Below, piece by piece: positions 58,441 through 64,000 of a stretch of DNA of 64,000 bases (position 1 is its first letter; each line of letters begins with the position of its first letter). Source of the stretch: a virus; the IMG/VR virus record IMGVR_UViG_3300046673_000058, positions 1 through 64,000 of that record, one strand, 5' to 3'. The notes beneath the pieces are model-generated. The model did no database searches. It had not been told where the DNA came from and was given only the letters and a program-made list of their open reading frames with translations. A program made the position numbers and the translations under genes.

Positions 58441-59220
58441 TCACACCAACGTCAACTGCTTAACCGCATTGCGCTTATCAAACTCGTCTTGCATTTCCGT
58501 CAGCGTTATCATCGGTTTAAACCCGTGTGGACTATCCGATTCATACTTCAATAACTGACCCCATAACTCAGGGTAATGCGTGTACAGATTGTATAATGAG
58601 TCTTTTCGTTGGTAAACACACAACCAACAACCAATTCTTTTAAATCTGTCATAAAGCGGGTTCAGCATGTCCCGTTCTTCTAAATACTTGATGCATTCTG
58701 CTTCTGTCCATTTCCATGTGATTAAAGGGAATTTATAATATTTTGATACTTGAAGTGCGAGTGTATTGCAGTGGTCGGCAAACGGCGCACAGCCGACGCA
58801 CTCAACTTCTTCTGAGTACATCTTCCTATTGGTGCGGTGGCGTTCGTCGTAAGCGATTCCTATCATGTGACAGTCATCATCCCCGGGTTTGGGAAACGCT
58901 TTAAACTCGCGGCGTATCCAGCAATTTCGTGGAAATGCTGCGTATGGGAAGCCTAAGACGGTTCCTTTTAATTGTCCTCTTTCACGGACCCGATAGAACC
59001 GCTCATCGAATGGTGTTGATGATGTGACGCGTCGTTCGATTTTTATGCCGTAGTCTGCGATGTATGCGTCTAGCTTATCGAGATAAGTGTAAAGTTCCGG
59101 GAACTCAAGCGTGGTGTCCAGGAAGAGTGCTGAGTCGACCGGGTCGCCGTTCTCAAGGGCGTGGAGAAGCATAGCGGTTGAATCCTTGCCGCCAGATACG
59201 AGATAGATATTATTACTCAT
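58441..59220 (-). CDS. PAPS reductase-like PP-loop protein
   Basis: 259 residues. N-terminal PP-loop SGGKDST (9-15), then ALFLDTTLEFPELYTYLDKL, the substrate-binding NCWIRREFK region, a four-Cys group (CVGCAPFADHC, CWLCVYQRK) that may hold an Fe-S cluster, and WKWTEAECIKYLEERDML. Tailed-virus members are of uncertain role: sulfur metabolism, DNA or tRNA thiolation, or DndC-like DNA modification have been proposed. Coupled by ATGA to a Cas4/RecB-like nuclease. Confidence 0.75.
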   Translation of the reverse strand: MSNNIYLVSGGKDSTAMLLHALENGDPVDSALFLDTTLEFPELYTYLDKLDAYIADYGIKIERRVTSSTPFDERFYRVRERGQLKGTVLGFPYAAFPRNCWIRREFKAFPKPGDDDCHMIGIAYDERHRTNRKMYSEEVECVGCAPFADHCNTLALQVSKYYKFPLITWKWTEAECIKYLEERDMLNPLYDRFKRIGCWLCVYQRKDSLYNLYTHYPELWGQLLKYESDSPHGFKPMITLTEMQDEFDKRNAVKQLTLV

Positions 59221-59972
59221 TGCTTATTTTTCTCCAGTTCCCGTTTCCATTTAGCTTTAAAAGCGCTGAATATGTCCAAAAATTCGCCGAACTTCTCCGG
59301 GACGTCGTAATTATGTAAGTGAAATTCCTCTGCTATAGTTTGGTGCTCAACGTCAATATGTAACAGAAATGAAATGTCTGGAATTTTGCCGTAAGTTTCA
59401 TTATAACAGGCAGCGTACGCCGCGAGTTGCCATTGGCTCTCTTCAGTCAGCGTCGAACCCGTTTTAAAATCTACTAAAATAATTTGTTCACCGTGTCTTT
59501 TTGTGTTTTGTTTGGCTACTAAATCACACGCGCCTGCATAGCCGTGTTTTTTACTTACAAGATAGGCTTCGACGAGTAAGGGGGATAATTCGTTTTCTTT
59601 AATCCACTTCTCTATCTGAAACATAATTGCGCTTATTTTATGGTCTGCCTTCCGCTCTTCAGAGATGTCTTGGTTGTTAAAGCGTTTTTCGATGATGTGG
59701 TGGATTTTTGTACCTATTGCGCCTTTCTCATCTCGGTAGTTATCCGCTGCTTTCTTGGCGTTTTTAATTATTTTTTCAATGTTGAGTTCGCATGTGCCTT
59801 CGATGGAACAGATAAGTTGACTTTTTATTTCTCCTTCCATCATTTTGAGTTGCCAAGGGGTAAGGAACGGTTTAGCTAACACATTTAAGATACTTGTCAC
59901 TGAAGGATATTCTCGACCCTCGCCATCGACGTAACACCTGCCATAAGCGCGGTATTTTTGCTTAAGCATCAT
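59217..59972 (-). CDS. Cas4/RecB-like PD-(D/E)XK exonuclease
   Basis: 251 residues from ATG 59972 (AGGAG 4 bases before). Motifs: GTKIHHIIEKR (His near 91), AGACDLVA (Asp near 150), VDFKTGS (Asp168-x-Lys170) and QWQLAAYAAC (Gln motif III). No four-Cys cluster like Cas4's is present, so it is closer to phage RecB-type exonucleases. Probably processes DNA ends for recombination. Confidence 0.75.
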   Translation of the reverse strand: MMLKQKYRAYGRCYVDGEGREYPSVTSILNVLAKPFLTPWQLKMMEGEIKSQLICSIEGTCELNIEKIIKNAKKAADNYRDEKGAIGTKIHHIIEKRFNNQDISEERKADHKISAIMFQIEKWIKENELSPLLVEAYLVSKKHGYAGACDLVAKQNTKRHGEQIILVDFKTGSTLTEESQWQLAAYAACYNETYGKIPDISFLLHIDVEHQTIAEEFHLHNYDVPEKFGEFLDIFSAFKAKWKRELEKNKQ

Positions 59973-60126
59973 TTTCTCCTGATTCTGCGACACAACGTTG
60001 GCAGTGTTGACTTATGCCCTTCCTCGCGTGCACCGCGCTAAATCCCTTCACACACACATACCCTTTATTGCGCGAACGCTCATCACCACACACAATCACC
60101 GGCTTTTTCGACTTCTTAGGACTCAT
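59962..60126 (-). CDS. 54-residue Cys protein
   Basis: MSPKKSKKPVIVCGDERSRN start, then CVKGF and HCQRC. Four Cys in two pairs, with a basic N terminus. It overlaps the exonuclease gene by 11 bases. Function unknown. Confidence 0.55.
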   Translation of the reverse strand: MSPKKSKKPVIVCGDERSRNKGYVCVKGFSAVHARKGISQHCQRCVAESGENDA

Positions 60127-60331
60127 CAGCCACCTTTCTCCTATTGTGCCACCAGAAACGCTGGTATGCGGCGTGGTCTTGATATAACGCTTGGGGAATA
60201 CAGTTTGTACAAAATCGTTTATTTTGCCACCCGTTTACTCTTACTACATAGCGGCCCTTTTTTTGAGCGGTTACGATGGTGAAAGGCTGATTGCATAAGC
60301 GACAGATGCGTGTGATTGTTTTTTCTCTCAT
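60116..60331 (-). CDS. 71-residue zinc-ribbon protein
   Basis: CRLC (10-13) and CTNC (41-44) around a basic hairpin (AQKKGRYVVRVNGWQNKRF), then a helix with Trp. A typical one-zinc ribbon. Function unknown. Confidence 0.6.
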   Translation of the reverse strand: MREKTITRICRLCNQPFTIVTAQKKGRYVVRVNGWQNKRFCTNCIPQALYQDHAAYQRFWWHNRRKVADES

Positions 60332-60334
60332 GTT

Positions 60335-60622
60335 TTAGCCTTCAAACACCACGTTGTATCGATTAATCAACCAATTAACACACTTTTTTGTCGTGTTCAT
60401 TAGTTCAACCGTATATGGAGAGATTAACGATATAACCTGAAAAGGGACTATATACGTATCTTCAAATCGCACATCTACTTGGTCACCAATCATACAATTG
60501 TATACGGCTTCGATTGAGTTGATGTATAGGCGCACGGATGTTCGCGAGAAACGAAAGTCCAGAATATCGATGCTGCTGCACGCGGTTGGTTTTTCTAATG
60601 GCGTATTACATATTAGGGTCAT
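60335..60622 (-). CDS. Uncharacterised beta-rich protein
   Basis: 95 residues. Alternating strands (SVRLYINSIEAVYNC, QVDVRFEDTYIVPFQVISL), no motif recognised. Three bases separate it from the HNH gene. Function unknown. Confidence 0.5.
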   Translation of the reverse strand: MTLICNTPLEKPTACSSIDILDFRFSRTSVRLYINSIEAVYNCMIGDQVDVRFEDTYIVPFQVISLISPYTVELMNTTKKCVNWLINRYNVVFEG

Positions 60623-60625
60623 GTT

Positions 60626-60961
60626 TTAAACCGTTAAAAATGGTTTCCACTTCGGCCTCGTATCAATCCGCTTTCTCCAAATCTCTGCGTCCCTGACGAC
60701 GTGTTCGTTATGCGATTTAAATGACATCAGATGGCCGAACATAAGGTGATGGTTCGCCCCAGTAGTGCAGAGCGTTATGAGATTAGTAGGCTCTAACTCC
60801 AACGCTGGATAGAGATAATAAGGATAGATATGATGCGCGGTTAATCGCTTCCGGGCGCCACATACGGCACATTCGGGATGTTGTTTAATAAAGAGTCTTC
60901 GGACTTTAGGCCAATCGTCGCTGCGTTTGAACGTGGATAAGAAGAGCTCGTCTTTCTTCAT
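60626..60961 (-). CDS. Phage-type HNH endonuclease
   Basis: 111 residues. CAVCGARKRLTAHHIYPYYL has the zinc Cys pair and His-His of the HNH core; NLITLCTTGANHHLMFGH completes it. Such small HNH proteins often act with terminase in packaging or are free homing enzymes. It is unlike the two paralogous HNH proteins (33383, 61782). Confidence 0.75.
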   Translation of the reverse strand: MKKDELFLSTFKRSDDWPKVRRLFIKQHPECAVCGARKRLTAHHIYPYYLYPALELEPTNLITLCTTGANHHLMFGHLMSFKSHNEHVVRDAEIWRKRIDTRPKWKPFLTV

Positions 60962-61270
60962 CTAGTCACAACTTATATCATTATCGTAGCACACCAAAGA
61001 AGGGTCGCTGCCGTCTGGTAGTCGCTCACCCTCATCATCCCTACATACAAAAATCTTCTCGATTGTTTGCTCTATGTAATATTTTCCTGCACTGTACGGG
61101 TGTACTGCTACTGCTTGCGGAGCCATCATCATGTAGCCAATTCTCCCTTTATACCGCGCGTTTAATGTATCCCAGTCTGGTTCGTCATAATACTCTCTTT
61201 GATACACGAGCCTATACAGCTCGTCTTTTCTAAACCTAGCCTGGCTGACTTCTTCTTCTGTTTCAGTCAT
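60962..61270 (-). CDS. Uncharacterised acidic protein
   Basis: 102 residues. Charged N terminus (MTETEEEVSQARFRKDELYR), central aromatic segment (YDEPDWDTLNARYKGRIGYM) and acidic end. AGGT before the ATG. No family recognised. Confidence 0.5.
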   Translation of the reverse strand: MTETEEEVSQARFRKDELYRLVYQREYYDEPDWDTLNARYKGRIGYMMMAPQAVAVHPYSAGKYYIEQTIEKIFVCRDDEGERLPDGSDPSLVCYDNDISCD

Positions 61271-61319
61271 TTTTACCTAAAGGAGGTTTTGTTAGCCATG
61301 TCTCATTTTTAGTTAGTGC

Positions 61320-61391
61320 CGGGGACGGGGGGACTCGAACCCCCAATAGTTACGCCCACAGCCGGCCTGCGCTGCACCACGCGTCGCCCCC
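61320..61391 (-). tRNA. tRNA-like gene, possibly tRNA-Gln(CTG)
   Basis: 72 bases fold with a 7-pair acceptor (GGGGGCG/CGTCCCC, one G-T), a 4-pair D stem and a perfect T arm (GGGGG TTCGAGT CCCCC). The anticodon stem has a G-G mismatch and its loop (GGCTGTG) lacks the usual T33; base 8 is A, not T. The anticodon would be CTG. CCA is not encoded. It may be divergent, intron-altered or decaying. Confidence 0.5.
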
Positions 61392-61446
61392 ATAGCCTAA
61401 TCCTTCATCTACTTTCTGAAACACAGCAATAAAAGAAAAGACGCCG

Positions 61447-61728
61447 CTATAGAGCCCTTATAGGAGGTCTAACTACCGCTTGCAGTTCCTTTATCTGCCG
61501 CTGCTGCTCGTTAACGATTTGCTTGAGTTCTATTACGGTATGATACATCTCCGTGGCCAGCTTGCCGTGTGTAGCCATACGGGCCTCGAAGTCGCGCAGC
61601 CACGCGTCTGATTGTTCCATGTGTTCGTCGATGCGTGTGTGTGCGTTATTCACGTCGTCGAGTATGTTCTCTTTCCATAACGCTTCAATCGGACTTGTGT
61701 TAGTCCCGGGCCCTACCCCCCCTTGCAT
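61447..61728 (-). CDS. Coiled-coil protein
   Basis: 93 residues. Mostly helical (ILDDVNNAHTRIDEHMEQSD, then ATEMYHTVIELKQIVNEQQR). Similar in style to the membrane-anchored coils at the left end but without a membrane helix. Function unknown. Confidence 0.6.
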   Translation of the reverse strand: MQGGVGPGTNTSPIEALWKENILDDVNNAHTRIDEHMEQSDAWLRDFEARMATHGKLATEMYHTVIELKQIVNEQQRQIKELQAVVRPPIRAL

Positions 61729-61781
61729 TGTTTTACCCCCTCACAGTACTCAAACAACTTACTAAGTGTTCGTTATGTTAC

Positions 61782-62282
61782 TTAACCCTTCTTCAACGTC
61801 TGCGATTGTAAAAATTCCTCTGGTGTTTTTGTACCCTTCTTTAAATTACAAGAGGCACATGAGATTACTATATTTTCTATGGTGTTTGAACCACCGCGTG
61901 ATACTGGGATTTTATGGTCTACATGAATCACATTGTCAAACGATGAATAAAGCAGTTCACCGCAGTAAAAACAAAAACCTTCTTGTTGTTCGAACTGCCC
62001 ATATAATTCATCAATCGTATAATCACCTTTCCCATTAAGCCTAGCACGGCGCCTGTGTTGTGATAGTCTACAATTCTCTGGATGCTCTTTCTGCCACTTT
62101 CTCACTCGTTTGAACTCTTTTTCAGTGTGCGCTTTATAATATTTGCGGTCTGATTCGCGCTTTCTTATGTATGCCGTACAGTCTTGACAATACTTACGAT
62201 TACTCCACCCTAGCACAGACGTATTAATAATTACAGATTCGCCACATCGCTCACACGTCTTCTTAAATGATAAGCCAGTCAT
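61782..62282 (-). CDS. Free-standing HNH endonuclease 2
   Basis: 166 residues. An N-terminal CERCG...CQDC zinc pair and basic spacer precede the HNH core GFCFYCGELLYSSFD, VDHKIPVSRGGSN and CASCNLKKGTKTPEEF. The core matches the enzyme at 33383 almost word for word, so the two are recent paralogues. Probably a homing endonuclease. Confidence 0.85.
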   Translation of the reverse strand: MTGLSFKKTCERCGESVIINTSVLGWSNRKYCQDCTAYIRKRESDRKYYKAHTEKEFKRVRKWQKEHPENCRLSQHRRRARLNGKGDYTIDELYGQFEQQEGFCFYCGELLYSSFDNVIHVDHKIPVSRGGSNTIENIVISCASCNLKKGTKTPEEFLQSQTLKKG

Positions 62283-62284
62283 CT

Positions 62285-62437
62285 TTATTTTCCGGTAAGG
62301 ACTGGCATATTCGCAGGGGTTTTTACCTTTGGTTTTACTCCTGTCACCAGTTCAGTCATCGCTAGGGGTATTGCGCATATCGTCAACAGTATTAACGCGA
62401 CAACACTCTGCGAATACACTTTAGTTCGCGTGAACAT
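62285..62437 (-). CDS. 50-residue membrane/secreted peptide
   Basis: GAGGAGGTAAAAG ribosome site. MFTRTKVYSQSVVALILLTI begins with a signal-anchor-like helix; the C terminus is Lys/Pro-rich. Function unknown. Confidence 0.55.
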   Translation of the reverse strand: MFTRTKVYSQSVVALILLTICAIPLAMTELVTGVKPKVKTPANMPVLTGK

Positions 62438-62570
62438 CTTTTACCTCCTCTACTACTTTAATCGCTTCCAGAAGCTTACACATCTTCAATCCGCACGAGT
62501 CACAGACTTCTGTTCCTATATCTACCAGCATCGGGCAGTGTTCTGGGTCGAATTCACCCTGAATTGTCAT
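62421..62570 (-). CDS. 49-residue Cys protein
   Basis: HCPML (Cys12) and CDSCGLKMC (Cys23, Cys26, Cys31) form a probable zinc site, with a helical C terminus. Overlaps the next gene by 17 bases. Function unknown. Confidence 0.55.
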   Translation of the reverse strand: MTIQGEFDPEHCPMLVDIGTEVCDSCGLKMCKLLEAIKVVEEVKDVHAN

Positions 62571-62573
62571 GGT

Positions 62574-62627
62574 CTACGCCCCGAGCTTCAACAACCGACA
62601 GAGCACATTAAGAATGTGTGTGAACAT
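62574..62627 (-). CDS. Possible 17-residue peptide
   Basis: ATG 62627 follows TAGGAAGG closely and encodes MFTHILNVLCRLLKLGA, amphipathic. It begins MFT like the gene at 62437. Too short to be sure. Confidence 0.25.
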   Translation of the reverse strand: MFTHILNVLCRLLKLGA

Positions 62628-62632
62628 CCTTC

Positions 62633-62914
62633 CTACGCCGCCACAATCCGGATTAATACCTCAGGGGCATTATAGTGTGCGAAAATTGCGTATGCTAGGG
62701 GGATTATAAAGCTAATTCCCACGGTGAATACTGCAAGGACCAGCGCCACAATGAGCGACACAATCCAACCAGCCGCGGAGCCCCATGACTTCTTCTTCAT
62801 AAGGATGCTATTTTCCCCTTCCTCTTTGACAGTGTACCCCTGCGTTATGAAATCATCACGCAGTGCGTCCATGTCGTCATAATCTCGTGCGTTTCTAAAT
62901 CTCGGACTTGACAT
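62633..62914 (-). CDS. Two-helix membrane protein
   Basis: 93 residues from ATG 62914, chosen for the GGTGA site before it. Soluble N terminus (MSSPRFRNARDYDDMDALRD, GYTVKEEGENSILMKKK) and two membrane helices (WIVSLIVALVLAVFTVGISF and IPLAYAIFAHY). Small membrane proteins of this type occur in archaea and their viruses. Function unknown. Confidence 0.6.
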   Translation of the reverse strand: MSSPRFRNARDYDDMDALRDDFITQGYTVKEEGENSILMKKKSWGSAAGWIVSLIVALVLAVFTVGISFIIPLAYAIFAHYNAPEVLIRIVAA

Positions 62915-63053
62915 TTTTTTCACCTTCGTAGTCTTCGACCGCGCGGATGACGTCAACAACGACTTCACCTATCGACGTGCGGAGTGTTCTGGCCTGTTCA
63001 GCCAACCATTCGTGTGCCTCGAGGGGCACTACTATGCTTTTCTTGTCGTTCAT
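62895..63053 (-). CDS. 52-residue ribbon-helix-helix-like protein
   Basis: MNDKKSIVVPLEAHEWLAEQ (strand then helix) followed by TSIGEVVVDVIRAVEDYE. The RHH layout suggests a DNA-binding repressor. Its end overlaps the next gene by 20 bases. Confidence 0.6.
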   Translation of the reverse strand: MNDKKSIVVPLEAHEWLAEQARTLRTSIGEVVVDVIRAVEDYEGEKNVKSEI

Positions 63054-63060
63054 TCGTGTA

Positions 63061-63174
63061 TCACCTCATTTTCTTACTGATAATATGAATTGCCTCGCCA
63101 ACGAGTATGCAAATGGCGACAGGCAGTGTAAGTATAACTGCTACGATTAGGCAGCACGTGTCGTTAAAGTTCAT
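63061..63174 (-). CDS. 37-residue membrane peptide
   Basis: MNFNDTCCLIVAVILTLPVA then ICILVGEAIHIISKK. One hydrophobic helix. ATGA overlap with the preceding gene. Function unknown. Confidence 0.55.
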   Translation of the reverse strand: MNFNDTCCLIVAVILTLPVAICILVGEAIHIISKKMR

Positions 63175-63344
63175 TTTCTACCTTTCTTCTCTACGTAAAC
63201 ACCCGGCGTATCAGGGAGGCCGACTACTTTCCGCGCGTAGCAGGAGGGGCACACATAACTATCAGGATTCGCGACCGTGAACTCCGCCATGCAGTTGGGG
63301 CATTTGATTTTGTGTCGTCTCCGGGTTGGCTTAATGGTAGTCAT
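63171..63344 (-). CDS. 57-residue zinc-ribbon protein
   Basis: CPNCMAEFTV (15-18) and CPSC (32-35) form a zinc ribbon with a basic N terminus (MTTIKPTRRRHKIK). Nucleic-acid binding is likely. ATGA overlap. Confidence 0.65.
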   Translation of the reverse strand: MTTIKPTRRRHKIKCPNCMAEFTVANPDSYVCPSCYARKVVGLPDTPGVYVEKKGRK

Positions 63345-63555
63345 TTCTTCGCCTTCTTCCGCGCTCCAACTGTGTTATGCGCTCATTTTGCTGCTCTAAA
63401 ATTTGAAACAATACAAAAACTTCCCGCGTGAGTAATGTAGTCTCCGGCACGTCGCCCCGTTCCCACGCGTCATACGTTGCGCGTAATACCTTAGCTTCTG
63501 GATGTTCGGTTATTTCGCGCATCCTATCAAGCATCGCTTTTGCTATTTCAGTCAT
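63331..63555 (-). CDS. Small helical protein
   Basis: 74 residues. MTEIAKAMLDRMREITEHPE, then helix (VFVLFQILEQQNERITQLER) and Arg-rich tail. The start overlaps the previous gene by ATGA. Function unknown. Confidence 0.55.
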   Translation of the reverse strand: MTEIAKAMLDRMREITEHPEAKVLRATYDAWERGDVPETTLLTREVFVLFQILEQQNERITQLERGRRRRNDYH

Positions 63556-63716
63556 TTCTTCGCCTTCTTCCGCAGTTTCTTCTCTGCCTTTCGTTTCTTT
63601 TCAGCGCTGCGTTGAATTACCTCTATCGAGAATTGTACGACGTCCATGGCAGGAATCATAACATAGTTACCTGCTTTGAACCATTGTTCATCGATTCTTT
63701 TGAGGTTTAATACCAT
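63552..63716 (-). CDS. 54-residue basic protein
   Basis: MVLNLKRIDEQWFKAGNYVM then a Lys/Arg-rich helix (SAEKKRKAEKKLRKKAKK). ATGA overlap. Possibly nucleic-acid binding; function unknown. Confidence 0.55.
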   Translation of the reverse strand: MVLNLKRIDEQWFKAGNYVMIPAMDVVQFSIEVIQRSAEKKRKAEKKLRKKAKK

Positions 63717-63719
63717 CTT

Positions 63720-63974
63720 TCACCTTAAGAAGTGTAACAAGGACCGCCAACCCGTTCGGCAGGAGTCACTCTTCCGAACAGACGCCAGGGCTTTCTCTCC
63801 TGATATACCTTTCAAGCCTAACTTTTTGTTCCTAGATTGGCGGTCCTCGATTACTTTGTCGCATTCGGTAGTCGCTTCGTAGTCGCATAGTAAGCATGAA
63901 TAGAAAAGGGAGCGGCACGGTGTTACGAATGCAGCATTTGGAGGTGAATCGATATGGCCAGAAATTCCGTTCAT
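63720..63974 (-). CDS. Cys-containing small protein
   Basis: 84 residues; GGGAG lies 7 bases before ATG 63974. PCRSLFYSCLLCDYEATTEC holds four Cys in a plausible zinc spacing; the rest is basic. Upstream to the window edge (63975-64000) no gene start is visible. Confidence 0.5.
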   Translation of the reverse strand: MNGISGHIDSPPNAAFVTPCRSLFYSCLLCDYEATTECDKVIEDRQSRNKKLGLKGISGEKALASVRKSDSCRTGWRSLLHFLR

Positions 63975-64000
63975 CGTGTTACTCCCTTTTTTTGTTGTTA

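Noticed and set aside
61320-61391. tRNA-His (GTG) reading of the same fold
   Set aside because: Placing T33 before GTG leaves no paired anticodon stem; the CTG placement pairs four of five positions.
1-64000. Replication genes, integrase or rRNA
   Set aside because: No polymerase, primase, helicase, integrase or rRNA signature was found in any frame examined.

Overview
The window reads as most of a tailed (head-tail, siphovirus-like) virus genome. The host is probably an archaeon, perhaps a methanogen or methane-oxidising relative, but this is inferred. The signs are TATA-type promoter boxes (positions 40539, 40593, 50633), one with a leaderless GTG start about 20 bases downstream; GGTGA/GGAGG ribosome binding sites; an Hjc-like Holliday junction resolvase; and several archaeal-style ribbon-helix-helix peptides. 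No host genes, integrase, DNA polymerase, primase or replicative helicase are visible. Replication genes therefore lie outside the window or come from the host. The left end cuts through a gene.

All genes but one lie on the minus strand, so the map reads from high to low coordinates. A divergent promoter region (40486-40619) separates two arms. From 40.5 kb down to 1 runs the virion arm. First come small and large terminase, an intein-containing portal, a protein with a uracil-DNA-glycosylase-like domain, an XkdF-type prohead protease, scaffold, a decoration-like protein, major capsid protein and connector. Next is a block of adhesin, beta-helix, carbohydrate-binding and glycosidase-like proteins (21-29 kb). 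Then come tail tube, head-closure and tail-completion proteins, two chaperone-like proteins, tape measure, distal tail protein and a 3045-residue tail-tip protein. The arm ends with a LamG protein, a papain-like protease and XhlA-like coiled-coil membrane proteins, a possible lysis module.

From 64 kb down to 41 kb runs an accessory or early arm of about 75 mostly tiny genes, packed with ATGA or TAATG overlaps. Many encode 35-75 residue proteins with CxxC pairs, others single membrane helices, and three are ribbon-helix-helix-like. Among them are three DNA methyltransferases, two nuclease-fold proteins (Cas4/RecB-like and small PD-(D/E)XK), a PAPS-reductase-like PP-loop enzyme, HNH endonucleases, a solo TnpB, a glycosyltransferase coupled to a Pro/Thr-rich stalk protein, a tRNA-like gene, a second papain-like protease next to two tiny membrane proteins, and a MuF head protein fused to a RelA/SpoT-like domain.

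The most interesting observations are: the tail-tip protein, whose hub is interrupted by LamG domains and by beta-propellers nested inside one another; the MuF-RelA/SpoT fusion; two papain-like proteases beside membrane peptides; a C-terminal EYQPKT tag shared by two neighbouring proteins; and about 35 short genes (under 60 codons), recovered here from overlap signals. All function assignments come from motif reading and gene order; no database search was run.
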